From CAYFMP01 sp964344215 (GTDB taxonomy: Bacteria > Pseudomonadota > Alphaproteobacteria > Rhodospirillales > Casp-alpha2): a DNA stretch of 64,000 bases. The DNA lies in the NCBI GenBank assembly GCA_964344215.1, contig CAYFMP010000012.1, positions 5,040-69,039 on the forward strand, read 5' to 3'. The notes beneath the pieces were generated by a model. The model saw only the letters and a program-made list of their open reading frames with translations. It did not search any database and had not been told where the DNA came from. Shown here piece by piece: positions 37,113-45,816 of the stretch. The translations under genes were made by a program, and so were the position numbers. Position 1 is the first letter of the stretch. Every line of letters starts with the position of its first letter.

Positions 37113-37769
37113 CTACTGCCCGACCCCCATGCGCCGCAGAAATTCGCTCAAACCCGTCCGCCGAATCCGTTTCAAGCGCTCGCCTTCGAGAATGGCCTGG
37201 ACCTGGGGAACCGTTACCTCCAGTGTCACATTGATGATGATGTAGTCGTATTCGCTCCAGTGACTCATTTCGGAAGTCGCCTTGGCCATGCGCGCCTCGA
37301 CGACTTCGTCGGAATCCTGATTGCGGTCGCGCAGCCGACGTTCCAGTTCCTCGATGGACGGCGGCAGGATGAAGATACTGACGACGTCCATGGGGGCGTT
37401 TTCGACAAGCTGCTGGGTGCCTTGCCAATCGACGTCGAACAACACATCGACGCCGGCCTCCAACATGTCTTCGACCGGCTTGCGGGGTGTTCCGTAGGAG
37501 TTGCCGAAAACGGTGGCGTGTTCCAGGAACTCGCCGTTTTTCGCCATTTCGTCGAACTTCTCCCGGCTCACGAAATAATAATGTTCGCCGTCCACCTCTC
37601 CCGGACGCGGCGGACGCGTGGTTGCCGATACGGACATGTTGAGATGCGGGTTCTGTTCGAGGATCAGCCGCGAAATGGTCGATTTGCCGGCGCCGGACGG
37701 CGACGACAGGATCAACATCAAGCCGCGGCGTAGAACGATCGATTGGTCTGAACTCAGTATTTCATTCAA
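37113..37769 (-). CDS. gmk: guanylate kinase
   Basis: A 218-aa enzyme phosphorylating GMP to GDP. The P-loop is SSPSGAGKST near residue 25, followed by SVSATTRPPRPGEVDGEHY and the lid region. The preferred start is TTG 37769, whose bases overlap the yicC stop (TTGAATGA), giving MNEILSSDQSIVLRRGLM; an internal ATG at LMLILSS would remove little of the fold. The open frame 16 codons further upstream lies inside yicC and is less likely. Confidence 0.93.
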   Translation of the reverse strand: MNEILSSDQSIVLRRGLMLILSSPSGAGKSTISRLILEQNPHLNMSVSATTRPPRPGEVDGEHYYFVSREKFDEMAKNGEFLEHATVFGNSYGTPRKPVEDMLEAGVDVLFDVDWQGTQQLVENAPMDVVSIFILPPSIEELERRLRDRNQDSDEVVEARMAKATSEMSHWSEYDYIIINVTLEVTVPQVQAILEGERLKRIRRTGLSEFLRRMGVGQ

Positions 37770-38652
37770 TGTTCTGCACCTGCTCGCGGAACTGTTCGAT
37801 GACCGTTTTGAGGTCAATACCGACTTTCGTCAACTCTACATCCGACGACTTGGCGCACAGGGTGTTGGCTTCGCGGTTGAACTCCTGACACAGGAAATCC
37901 AGCTTGCGTCCGATACCGCCGTCGGACGCGAGCAGTTCTTTCGCCGCTTTGCGGTGGGCCTTCAACCGATCCAATTCCTCGCGGACGTCGGCCTTGGTCA
38001 TCAGCAAAGCCGCTTCCTGAGCCAACCGTTCCTCGGGCAGGGCCGGCGTCTGCTCCATCAGTTCGGCGACCTGTTCGGTGAGTCGCTCCCTGATCGCATC
38101 AGGCTGCAGCGCCGCCAATTCCTCGGCTTTGCCGCAAAGTTCCCCAATCGCCTCGACCTGCCGATCAAGAACCTCGGCCAGTCGGGCGCCTTCGTCGCCA
38201 CGCATGGTTTTCAGCGAATCGAGGGCGGCTCCGAGATCGTCGAGGATTGCGCTTTCGAGCGCCGCGCGGACCTCATCGGGCAGTTCCTCTTCGATCGGCT
38301 CGATAACGCCGCGCAACCCGAGAAGACCGTCCAGGCTGGGCGGATCGGCATCCGAAATCTTACCGCGTAGATCAGGAAGGATGGCCAGAACCTCGTCAAG
38401 GACGGACTGGTTGATCCGATAGCTGCCGTTGGCGCGCGTCCAGGTGAGGGAAAGGTTGATCGTCAGATTGCCGCGCCGGAAGCGTTCCTGCGCCGCCCCC
38501 CGGACCGCCGGTTCCAACCCTTCGAACCCCATGGGCAGACGGCAACGGACATCGAGGCCCTTGGCATTGACGCTTTTCGCCTCCCATATCCAAGAGCACG
38601 ATTCGCCATGGCCCTCGGCGCGGGCGAAACCGGTCATCGAATAGAGCGGCAC
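37762..38652 (-). CDS. yicC: YicC-family endoribonuclease
   Basis: A 296-aa protein. The start is GTG 38652 (MPLYSMTGFARAEGHGESCS), preceded by a strong GGAGGAGG site; the extra 19 upstream codons are dropped for that reason. Family blocks are SMTGFARAEG, WEAKSVNAKGLDVRCRLP, and the C-terminal LDFLCQEFNREANTLCAKS. YicC proteins are endoribonucleases in recent work on E. coli and B. subtilis. The yicC-gmk pair is a typical arrangement. Confidence 0.92.
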   Translation of the reverse strand: MPLYSMTGFARAEGHGESCSWIWEAKSVNAKGLDVRCRLPMGFEGLEPAVRGAAQERFRRGNLTINLSLTWTRANGSYRINQSVLDEVLAILPDLRGKISDADPPSLDGLLGLRGVIEPIEEELPDEVRAALESAILDDLGAALDSLKTMRGDEGARLAEVLDRQVEAIGELCGKAEELAALQPDAIRERLTEQVAELMEQTPALPEERLAQEAALLMTKADVREELDRLKAHRKAAKELLASDGGIGRKLDFLCQEFNREANTLCAKSSDVELTKVGIDLKTVIEQFREQVQNIE

Positions 38653-38753
38653 GCGACCTCCTCCTCGCAATGTCCCGGTTCTTATAACCTTCGGGCGGCG
38701 CCTCAACAACTCCGGCTGTTCTGGAAACCGCCGGTAACGTGTAGGATTGCCGC

Positions 38754-39530
38754 ATGACCGACCCGCATATGCCTCGCCGATCGATCCTGATTACCGGAGC
38801 CTCCAGCGGCATCGGCCGAGCCTTGGCTCTGGAGTATGCCGGGCCCGGCCGGCGGCTGACGATCTGTGGCCGCGACAAGGACCGACTCGACGAGGTGGCC
38901 GCCGCCTGCCGCGAAAAAGGAGCCGAGGTCGAGGCCGACGTCGTCGATGTCCGCGACCGTGCCACCGTCGCCCGCTGGATCGCTGCCGCCGACGGCCGCG
39001 GCGCGCTCGATCTGGTGATCGCCAATGCCGGTATCTCGGGGGTTCGCGAAGGTACTGAAGCCGAGCGGGACGAACGGATTCGCGATATCTTTGCGGTCAA
39101 TCTGGTCGGTGTCCTCAACACCATCAGCCCGACCGTCGCTGTAATGCGGGCGCGCGGCAAAGGACAGATCGCCATCGTAAGTTCACTGGCCGCTTACCGT
39201 GGCATGCCCAACGCGCCCGCCTACTCGGCCAGCAAAGCCGCCGTTAGAGCCTACGGCGAAGGCTTGCGCGGCTACCTGGCGGCTCATGGTATCGCCGTTT
39301 CCGTGGTCTGTCCGGGTTGGGTCGAGACACCGATGGTCGAGGGCAACGCCTTTCCCATGCCGCTTGTCGTGAAACCGGAACGGGCGGCGCGAATCATCCG
39401 CCGCGGCCTGCGGCGCGGCAAGGCCCGCATCGCCTTTCCCTGGCCGATGTGGATGGCGGCCTGGGTGCTCCAGTGCCTGCCCAGTACATGGACCGACCCT
39501 GTTCTGACACGCATGTCGACAAAGGAATAG
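38754..39530 (+). CDS. short-chain dehydrogenase/reductase
   Basis: A 258-aa classical SDR. The cofactor motif is ITGASSGIGRALALEY (about 12-27), the NAG motif is VIANAGISGV, and the catalytic Ser and Tyr-x-x-x-Lys are in VSSLAAYRGMPNAPAYSASK. There is a preference for NADP or NAD that cannot be decided. The C-terminus is hydrophobic (WPMWMAAWVLQCLP), hinting at membrane association. The substrate is unknown. Confidence 0.88.
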   Translation: MTDPHMPRRSILITGASSGIGRALALEYAGPGRRLTICGRDKDRLDEVAAACREKGAEVEADVVDVRDRATVARWIAAADGRGALDLVIANAGISGVREGTEAERDERIRDIFAVNLVGVLNTISPTVAVMRARGKGQIAIVSSLAAYRGMPNAPAYSASKAAVRAYGEGLRGYLAAHGIAVSVVCPGWVETPMVEGNAFPMPLVVKPERAARIIRRGLRRGKARIAFPWPMWMAAWVLQCLPSTWTDPVLTRMSTKE

Positions 39531-39791
39531 TCGTTGGCCGACATCCGATCCGAATCCGCCCGGACATCCCCCAAGCGAGTCGCTCAATCTTAACGCTATA
39601 TCCTCGGCTCTTATTTCGTCTGACAGCTGTTCCGCTTACGCTCAATATCTTGTGTACAGTTTGGCGAATTAATCCGACATATAGTATATTCTTAAGTTTA
39701 TGAGTGGTACGGATTGGACCGTTGGGGTAGTATTTCGCGAATCGCCAATTCGTAATCGATACTGGGGTCTGTTATCAGAGGGGCGTTCGAT

Positions 39792-40430
39792 ATGACTTTA
39801 AAATTCGGGAAAATCGCTTTCGCCGTTCTCGCCATGACGACAGCGGCGCTACCTACCGTTTCATTCGCCAAGGAGAAAGGTGATCTTTTGGTTCGCCTCC
39901 GCGGCGTTGGTTTCATGACTGATACCAGCGGCACCACGGACGCGCTCGGCGGCGCCGCCCGGACCAGCGACGACTACATTCCGGAATTGGATTTCAGCTA
40001 CTTCATTACCAAGAATATTGCGGCTGAGCTCATTCTCGCCACAACCAAACACACGGTGGAAGTGCGGAACTCGTCGTCCGGCGATCTCGATCTCGGCACG
40101 GTGCGGTTGATACCGCCGGTGCTGTCCCTTCAATACCACTTCCTGCCGGACAGCGATTTCAGCCCCTACGCCGGGGCCGGCCTCAACTATGTGATCGTCG
40201 CCGACAAGAGCTTCGGGCGCAGCGTCAACAACGTCGCCTACTCCAACGAGTTCGGCTTTGCCCTGCAAGCCGGCATGGATTACCGGATCAACGACGCCTG
40301 GAGCCTGAACGTCGACCTCAAGAAGGTGTTCGTGCAGACCGACATCCACGTCAACGACGGCACCATCAGAGCGGACGGTACCGATCTCGATCCTTGGGTG
40401 TTCTCCATCGGGTTCGGCTACAAGTTCTAG
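39792..40430 (+). CDS. ompW: OmpW-family outer membrane protein
   Basis: A 212-aa eight-stranded barrel with a signal peptide (MTLKFGKIAFAVLAMTTAAL, cleavage after SFA). Family text includes DYIPELDFSYFITKNIAAEL, LIPPVLSLQYHFLPDSDFSPYAGAGLNY in overlapping parts, and terminal WVFSIGFGYKF ending in Phe. OmpW carries small hydrophobic molecules across the outer membrane. The 260 bp upstream are unusually AT-rich and contain TATAGT near 39676, but no confident full promoter. The 3' end overlaps the convergent mltG gene by four bases. Confidence 0.9.
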   Translation: MTLKFGKIAFAVLAMTTAALPTVSFAKEKGDLLVRLRGVGFMTDTSGTTDALGGAARTSDDYIPELDFSYFITKNIAAELILATTKHTVEVRNSSSGDLDLGTVRLIPPVLSLQYHFLPDSDFSPYAGAGLNYVIVADKSFGRSVNNVAYSNEFGFALQAGMDYRINDAWSLNVDLKKVFVQTDIHVNDGTIRADGTDLDPWVFSIGFGYKF

Positions 40431-41428
40431 TTCTCCCGGCTCGCCGGGTTCGCGCGATGTTTCTGGATACGCCGCCATTTGGCGACGTTGCGGTTGTGTT
40501 GCGCCAGAGTCTCGGCGAAAAGATGGCCGCCGCTGCCGTCGGCGACGAAATACAGATCACCGCTTTCGACGGGCCGTAGCACGGCGGCGATGGTGGCGCG
40601 CCCGGGATTGGCGATCGGCGTCGGCGGCAAGCCGTCGATGACATAGGTGTTGTAAGCGCTCGGGTTCTTCAAATCGTTCTTGGTCAGGGCCCGGCCCAGA
40701 TCGCCGTTTCCTTCGGTCAGTCCGTAGACCACGGTGGGGTCCGATTGCAGGCGCATCCCAATCTTCAAGCGATTGAGGAACACCGCCGCCACCCGTGCCC
40801 GTTCGTCGGCGCGTCCCGTTTCCTTCTCGACGATAGAGGCCAGGATCAGCGCCTCGGCCGGACTGCTCAGCGGCAGGTCGGGTATCCGATCGAACCAAAG
40901 ATCGGCCAACGTCTTTTCCATGGCTGCGCCCATGCGTCGGACGATCTCGCGGCGTTCGTCGCCGAACGAGAAGTGATAGGTTTCCGGCAACAGACTGCCC
41001 TCCGGCGGCGTCGAAACGACGAGTCCGGTCAGACCTTCGGTCCTGTTGAGAAGCGAAATGATCTCCGGCGTCGTCAGCCCTTCGGCGACGGTGAGCCGCC
41101 GAACGACGGTCCTGCCGCTCTGCAGGATATCTACGGCGGCGGCGGCGCTGACTCCGGCCGGGAACGCGAACTCGCCGGCCCGCAACGGCTTCTCGGCGGC
41201 CAGGAAACGCACGCCTAAGCGAAACACCAAGGCATCGGCGACAATGCCGGACCGAGCCAAGTCGTCGGCAATGGTCGCGATGCCGGCTCCATTTCTGATA
41301 ATCACCTTGGTTTCCGCCGTCAGCGGACCGGGCCGCTCGAAGCCGGTTTTCAGCCACAACCAAGCACCGGTGGTGGCGAGTCCGGCGATCAGGCAAATTC
41401 CCGTAACGGCGAATAGGATGCGGCGCAT
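40427..41428 (-). CDS. mltG: endolytic murein transglycosylase MltG
   Basis: A 333-aa YceG-like protein. It has one N-terminal membrane helix (LFAVTGICLIAGLATTGAWLW), a LysM-like subdomain (about 40-115) and the catalytic domain with SIVEKETGRADERARVAAVF (about 210-229) containing the active Glu, then LNRLKIGMRLQSDPTVVYG and SAYNTYVIDGLPPTPIANPG. It cleaves nascent glycan strands of peptidoglycan. It follows fabF on the same strand, a common alphaproteobacterial order. Confidence 0.94.
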   Translation of the reverse strand: MRRILFAVTGICLIAGLATTGAWLWLKTGFERPGPLTAETKVIIRNGAGIATIADDLARSGIVADALVFRLGVRFLAAEKPLRAGEFAFPAGVSAAAAVDILQSGRTVVRRLTVAEGLTTPEIISLLNRTEGLTGLVVSTPPEGSLLPETYHFSFGDERREIVRRMGAAMEKTLADLWFDRIPDLPLSSPAEALILASIVEKETGRADERARVAAVFLNRLKIGMRLQSDPTVVYGLTEGNGDLGRALTKNDLKNPSAYNTYVIDGLPPTPIANPGRATIAAVLRPVESGDLYFVADGSGGHLFAETLAQHNRNVAKWRRIQKHRANPASREN

Positions 41429-41460
41429 GCCGCCCCCCTCGTTGTTGGTCGTGCGCTAGT

Positions 41461-42723
41461 TTACTCCACCGCCTGGAACACCAGCGAGGCGTTGGTTCCG
41501 CCGAATCCAAAGGAGTTGGAAAGCACCGCCTTGACCCGTCGTTCCTTCGGTTGGTGTGGCACCAGATCGATATCGCAACCGTCCGACGGATTGTCCAGAT
41601 TGAGCGTCGGCGGCACGACGCCGCTATTGATGGCAAGGATCGAATAGATCGCCTCGACCGCCCCGGCCGCCCCCAGTAGGTGGCCGATCGCCGATTTGGT
41701 TGATGACATGGAAATGGTCTCGGCGGCGGCGCCAAAGACCGTCTTGACGGCATTGAGTTCTATCTCGTCGCCCAACGGCGTCGAGGTGCCGTGCGCGTTG
41801 ACGTAGTCGATCTCGTGGGCGGCCATGCCGGCCCGGTTCAGTGCCGCGGTCATGCAGCGAATGGCGCCGTCACCATCGGCGGCCGGCGCCGTGATGTGGT
41901 TGGCGTCGCCGGACATGCCATAGCCGACCACCTCGGCATAGATTTTGGCGCCGCGCCTCTTCGCGTGCTCCAACTCCTCGAGGACCACGACGCCGGCGCC
42001 GTCGCCCATCACGAAGCCGTCGCGGTCCCGGTCCCAGGGGCGGGACGCCTTCTCGGGTGTGTCGTTGTAGGCGGTCGAAAGGGCGCGGGCGGCGCAGAAC
42101 CCGGCCACGCCGAGGCGGCACACGGCCGATTCGGCGCCGCCGGCAATCATGACGTCGGCGTCTTCCCACATGATGATCCGGGCCGCGTCGCCGATGGCGT
42201 GCGCCCCCGTCGAACAAGCCGTCACAACGGAGTGGTTGGGCCCTTTCAGACCGTAGCGAATGGAGACATGACCCGATACCAGATTGATCAGGCTGGCCGG
42301 AATGAAAAACGGGCTCAGGCGCCGTGCTTTTCCCTCCTCGACGGTGACCGCACCCTTGGAGATTTCCGGCAAGCCGCCGATGCCGGATCCGATCAGCACT
42401 CCGGTACGCCAGTGATCCTGGTCGGTCTCCGGTTTCCAGCCCGAATCTTCGATGGCTTGGTCGGCCGCGCACAAACCGTAAATGATGAAGTCGTCCATGC
42501 GGCGCTGGTCTTTCGGCGACACCCAGTCGTCCGCGTTGAATCCGCCGACATCGGTTTCGCCGTTCGGCACCTGGCCGGCGATCTTGGCCGGCAGGTCGGA
42601 AACATCGAACGATTGAATGGCACCGATACCGGAGCGCCCCGCCAGGAGCCCGTCCCAGTTCGCTTTGACCCCAACACCGAGAGAGGTCACAACGCCCATA
42701 CCGGTTACGACCACACGTCTCAT
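41461..42723 (-). CDS. fabF: beta-ketoacyl-ACP synthase II
   Basis: A 420-aa condensing enzyme of fatty acid elongation. The Cys-His-His triad is in VTACSTGAHAIGDA (about 161-174), NAHGTSTPLGDE (about 305-316) and SAIGHLLGAAGAVE (about 342-355). The C-terminal SNSFGFGGTNASL is typical. Length is standard. It lies 97 bp after acpP in the fab cluster. Confidence 0.96.
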   Translation of the reverse strand: MRRVVVTGMGVVTSLGVGVKANWDGLLAGRSGIGAIQSFDVSDLPAKIAGQVPNGETDVGGFNADDWVSPKDQRRMDDFIIYGLCAADQAIEDSGWKPETDQDHWRTGVLIGSGIGGLPEISKGAVTVEEGKARRLSPFFIPASLINLVSGHVSIRYGLKGPNHSVVTACSTGAHAIGDAARIIMWEDADVMIAGGAESAVCRLGVAGFCAARALSTAYNDTPEKASRPWDRDRDGFVMGDGAGVVVLEELEHAKRRGAKIYAEVVGYGMSGDANHITAPAADGDGAIRCMTAALNRAGMAAHEIDYVNAHGTSTPLGDEIELNAVKTVFGAAAETISMSSTKSAIGHLLGAAGAVEAIYSILAINSGVVPPTLNLDNPSDGCDIDLVPHQPKERRVKAVLSNSFGFGGTNASLVFQAVE

Positions 42724-42820
42724 GAATTCAGCGATCTAGAAAATCGGTCCCTGCCGTCCAGAGATGCCGAACCGCAGGCGGACGATCCGATCCGCCCGGC
42801 CGGCGAGTTCGTTTCGAGGT

Positions 42821-43057
42821 TCAAGAGCTCTGAGATTGGATAAAATCGATGGCGTCCTTGATGGTCATGATCTTTTCGGCCGCATCGTCCGGGATTTCGC
42901 AACCGAATTCCTCTTCGAACGCCATCACCAACTCGACCGTGTCCAGACTGTCCGCTCCCAGATCGTCAATAAAACTCGCGTTTTCGACCACCTTGTCCTC
43001 ATCCACGCCAAGGTGCTCCAGGACGATCTTCTTTACGCGATCAGCGACATCACTCAT
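42821..43057 (-). CDS. acpP: acyl carrier protein
   Basis: A 78-aa acidic protein with the phosphopantetheine attachment Ser in DLGADSLDTVEL (Ser near residue 37). It carries acyl intermediates for all fatty acid synthase steps. It is separated from fabG by 200 bp containing a strong hairpin (43208-43246), so it may be expressed separately from fabDG. Confidence 0.97.
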   Translation of the reverse strand: MSDVADRVKKIVLEHLGVDEDKVVENASFIDDLGADSLDTVELVMAFEEEFGCEIPDDAAEKIMTIKDAIDFIQSQSS

Positions 43058-43207
43058 GGTCTCAATTCCTCGACTCGTCTCGTGTTGAACAGTTATCTTT
43101 CAATTCGTTTTCCCGGACCGGAGCCCCCGAACCGGGACCGCCGCGCAATCAAGGCGGCGGTCGGTCAAAGCGGTGCGTTTCGTATCACACTTTTTACGCC
43201 TTGACCA

Positions 43208-43246
43208 GCGCCGCAACCGGGCCTTTTTACGGCCCTCGGGCGGCGC
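43208..43246. promoter_or_regulatory. long hairpin between fabG and acpP
   Basis: An outer stem GCGCCGC (43208-43214) with GCGGCGC (43240-43246) encloses an inner stem GGGCC (43219-43223) with GGCCC (43231-43235). It lies 12 bp after the fabG stop in the direction of transcription. On the minus strand the loop reads GTAAAAA and no T-tract follows directly, so it could partially terminate or protect the fabG transcript and allow different levels of fabG and acpP. Confidence 0.5.
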
Positions 43247-43257
43247 CGAGAATCCCC

Positions 43258-43995
43258 CTAGATCATCGCCATGCCGCCATTGACGTGCAACGTTTGGCCG
43301 GTCATGTAGGCAGCCTCGTCGCTGGCCAGAAAAACGCAAGCGCCGGCCACGTCCTCGACCGTTCCCAGACGTCCGCTCGGAATGGCGGTCAGCAGATGTT
43401 CTTTTTGGTCGTCCGTGAGGGCGTCGGTCATCGGCGTTTCGATGAACCCGGGCGCCACACAGTTGACGGTGATCGAGCGGCTCGCCACCTCCTGGGCCAG
43501 CGCCTTCGACATGCCGATCATGCCGGCTTTCGAGGCCGCATAATTGGCCTGTCCCGGATTGCCGGTTACGCCGACCACCGAAGCGATTGAGATGATACGT
43601 CCCCAACGCTTTTTCATCATGCCCTTAAGGCATCCGCGCGACAGCCTGAAGGCGGCGGTCAGATTGACGTCCAGGACCGTCTGCCAGTCCTCGTCCTTCA
43701 TCCGTAGAGCCAGACCGTCGCGGGTCAGGCCGGCGTTGTTGACCAGGATATCGATGCCGCCGAGGGCCGCTTCGGCGTCGCGCACCAGCACTTCGGCGCC
43801 GTCGGCCGATCCGAGATCGGCCGGCACCACGCAGGCGCCGTCGCCGATTTCGCCGGCCAGCCCTTCCAGTGCGTCGATCCGCGTACCCGACAATGCTACA
43901 TCGGCGCCGCATTCGTTGAGCGCGCGCGCGATGGCGCCACCGATTCCGCCCGACGCCCCCGTCACCAGGGCGCATTTCCCGCTGAGATCGAACAT
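43258..43995 (-). CDS. fabG: 3-oxoacyl-ACP reductase
   Basis: A 245-aa SDR enzyme of fatty acid synthesis. Cofactor motif VTGASGGIGGAIARAL (about 11-26), catalytic Ser in ISIASVVGVTGNPGQ and Tyr-Lys in YAASKAG, and the closing YMTGQTLHVNGGMAMI typical of FabG. ATG 43995 follows AAGGGGGG. It lies 17 bp after fabD and before acpP, which supports FabG over other SDRs. Confidence 0.95.
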   Translation of the reverse strand: MFDLSGKCALVTGASGGIGGAIARALNECGADVALSGTRIDALEGLAGEIGDGACVVPADLGSADGAEVLVRDAEAALGGIDILVNNAGLTRDGLALRMKDEDWQTVLDVNLTAAFRLSRGCLKGMMKKRWGRIISIASVVGVTGNPGQANYAASKAGMIGMSKALAQEVASRSITVNCVAPGFIETPMTDALTDDQKEHLLTAIPSGRLGTVEDVAGACVFLASDEAAYMTGQTLHVNGGMAMI

Positions 43996-44012
43996 CGTCC
44001 TGCCCCCCTTTC

Positions 44013-44966
44013 TTAGACGCCTTCGTCGAGGAACGCCTCGATGTCTTCGGGCGTTCCCAGGCTCCGCGTTCCCATGTCCCCGTCGATACGCCGGGCCAAC
44101 CCGGTCAGAACCTTGCCGGCGCCGGTCTCGACCAATTCGCCGACACCCTGCTCCTTTATGTATAGCACGCTCTCCCGCCAGCGTACCCGTCCCGTCACCT
44201 GCTCGACCAGCAAGTGCCTGGCCTCGTCGGCCTCCGTCACCGGACCGGCGGTCACGTTGGCGACCAACGTCACCGCCGGATCGCTCATCTCGACGGCGTC
44301 CAGGGCCTCGGCCATGACGTCGGCGGCCGGCGCCATCAGGGCGCAGTGGAACGGCGCGCTGACCGGCAACAACACGGCGCGCTTGGCGCCGCGCTCCTTG
44401 GCAATGTCGACGGCGCGCCCGACCGCCGCCGCCGAACCACTGATCACCACTTGGCCGTCGGCGTTGTCGTTGGCAAAATCGCAAACATCGCCCTGTTGTC
44501 CCGAGGCGGTCGCCTCGGCCGCCACCTGTTCGGCGGCCTCCAGGTCGAGGCCGAGCAGCGCCGCCATCGCTCCTTCGCCGACCGGCACGGCTGCCTGCAT
44601 GGCCTGGCCGCGGGTCCTCAGAAGCCTGGCCGCGTCGGCGATGGTGAAGGTGCCGGCGGCGGCCAGCGCCGAATATTCGCCCAACGAGTGGCCGGCCACG
44701 AAGGCCGCGCCGGCCTTGAGATCGAAACCGTTCTCCTCGAGCACGCGGACCACCGCCAGACTGACCGCCATCAACGCCGGCTGGGCGTTTTCGGTCAGCG
44801 TCAATGTGTCCTCAGGTCCCTCGAACATGATCGCCGACAGCTTCTGCGACAGCGCCTCGTCGACTTCGTCGAAGACGGCGCGGGCAGCCGGATAAGCTCC
44901 GGCCAGTTCACGGCCCATACCGACGGCCTGGCTGCCCTGGCCCGGAAAAACGATGGCGCGGCTCAT
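44013..44966 (-). CDS. fabD: malonyl-CoA:ACP transacylase
   Basis: A 317-aa acyltransferase. The N-terminal FPGQGSQAVGMGREL is followed by the active-site GHSLGEYSAL (Ser about residue 93) and by VSAPFHCALMAPA with the catalytic His. The start MSRAIVF at 44966 has a GGGGGAGAAAA site; the seven extra upstream codons are ignored. It heads the minus-strand fab cluster. Confidence 0.96.
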   Translation of the reverse strand: MSRAIVFPGQGSQAVGMGRELAGAYPAARAVFDEVDEALSQKLSAIMFEGPEDTLTLTENAQPALMAVSLAVVRVLEENGFDLKAGAAFVAGHSLGEYSALAAAGTFTIADAARLLRTRGQAMQAAVPVGEGAMAALLGLDLEAAEQVAAEATASGQQGDVCDFANDNADGQVVISGSAAAVGRAVDIAKERGAKRAVLLPVSAPFHCALMAPAADVMAEALDAVEMSDPAVTLVANVTAGPVTEADEARHLLVEQVTGRVRWRESVLYIKEQGVGELVETGAGKVLTGLARRIDGDMGTRSLGTPEDIEAFLDEGV

Positions 44967-45183
44967 GGATTTTCTCCCCCTCGGCAACGGTTGCGCGAGT
45001 GATAGCGCCTAGTGCCGCCGAGTCAAGCGGTCCTGGTTCTTCAACTGGCGAGAAACACCACCTTGTTGCTTTGTTCCCGCAAATCCGATTGTCGATGCCG
45101 AGCCGGTTCATTCGTGAAGCTCTACAACATCCACGTCAAAGCAATTCATAATTTCTTACAGATAAAATGTTCTATAATTGTTC

Positions 45184-45212
45184 TTGTATTATTGCTTTTT
45201 TGCGAGTATATT
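45184..45212 (+). promoter_or_regulatory. sigma70-like promoter for the small basic gene
   Basis: TTGTAT at 45184-45189 and TATATT at 45207-45212 are separated by exactly 17 bp. They lie in an AT-rich island (about 45120-45240) inside GC-rich DNA. The -10 hexamer is 38 bp before the ATG at 45251. Confidence 0.6.
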
Positions 45213-45250
45213 TCTAACTTTCAATCTTAAAAATTGTCAGGGAGAGACCG

Positions 45251-45406
45251 ATGCCAACCAGACGCGTACCTCGGAAACCTACACCAAAACGGAAGAAACC
45301 GCGGCGTGGGATGGACACGAAGCCAAGGGTCCCAGGTACCAGAGACCGAAACGAGAGGTTGCCGATTCCGCCAAAGAAGAAAAAGCGTCGCACGGTTTCC
45401 CGTTGA
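45251..45406 (+). CDS. 51-aa very basic, proline-rich small protein
   Basis: A complete small frame from ATG 45251 to TGA 45404-45406, preceded by AGGGAG at 45239-45244 and by a well-formed promoter. About 40 percent of the residues are Arg or Lys (MPTRRVPRKPTPKRKKPRRG at the N-terminus, PPKKKKRRTVSR at the end) and Pro is frequent, so the product is probably disordered and binds nucleic acid or acidic partners. It has no hydrophobic core and resembles no ribosomal protein I can name. An 80-aa gene follows after 25 bp. Confidence 0.6.
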   Translation: MPTRRVPRKPTPKRKKPRRGMDTKPRVPGTRDRNERLPIPPKKKKRRTVSR

Positions 45407-45431
45407 ATTTGAACCTGATACGATTCCGGTC

Positions 45432-45674
45432 ATGAAGTGGCTCCTGGTCGTCGTCATGCTGTCGCCGCAGGGCGATCGCGCGCAGGAAGGAGACGTCTAC
45501 CGCAAGCTCGCGGAGTGCGAGGCGGAGGCCAGAAAACTGGCCACGCAAGTCGAGGGTCTCGAATGGCGGCGAGCCGACGATCCGGCCCCGACGGCTGATA
45601 AGCCGGTGTTTCGGTCCGTCGTCCGCTGCCGGCCTGTGCCGGACGACTACACGCCGGGACAACTGAGCCGGTAG
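45432..45674 (+). CDS. small secreted protein of unknown function
   Basis: An 80-aa frame starting MKWLLVVVMLSPQGDRAQEG, with a short hydrophobic N-terminus that may be a signal sequence (cleavage possible near RAQ). The remainder (DVYRKLAECEAEARKLATQV, then a stretch with two further Cys-containing parts) is predicted helical then loop. There is no recognised family. It lies 25 bp after the basic 51-aa gene in the same direction and likely shares its promoter. Confidence 0.5.
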   Translation: MKWLLVVVMLSPQGDRAQEGDVYRKLAECEAEARKLATQVEGLEWRRADDPAPTADKPVFRSVVRCRPVPDDYTPGQLSR

Positions 45675-45689
45675 TCCATCCATCGGCGC

Positions 45690-45717
45690 TTGCTTGGCGC
45701 TTTTCAACGTGTATAGT
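45690..45717 (+). promoter_or_regulatory. promoter of the rpsF operon
   Basis: TTGCTT at 45690-45695 and TATAGT at 45712-45717 with a 16-bp spacer. Transcription would start near 45724 and give a leader of about 90 nt before the rpsF start. Confidence 0.55.
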
Positions 45718-45762
45718 GCGCGGCGCTTTACATAGCTTCCTGCTGGGGTGGTCCCGGCTATG

Positions 45763-45789
45763 CCGCCATCGAGGCCTTGCGGCCGGCGG
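45763..45789 (+). promoter_or_regulatory. candidate S6:S18 autoregulatory leader hairpin
   Basis: CCGCC (45763-45767) pairs with GGCGG (45785-45789), enclosing a left-side bulge ATCGA and an inner stem GGCC-TTGC-GGCC. A bulged hairpin in the leader of rpsF-rpsR is the known target of the S6:S18 complex in many bacteria. The bulge sequence was not compared with an alignment, so this is a positional and structural suggestion. Confidence 0.4.
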
Positions 45790-45816
45790 TTGAGACAATC
45801 CGAAGGGAGAGACGAT

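Noticed and set aside
45121..45240. AT-rich patch as a replication origin
   Set aside because: No cluster of DnaA-box sequences was seen; a promoter explains the composition.
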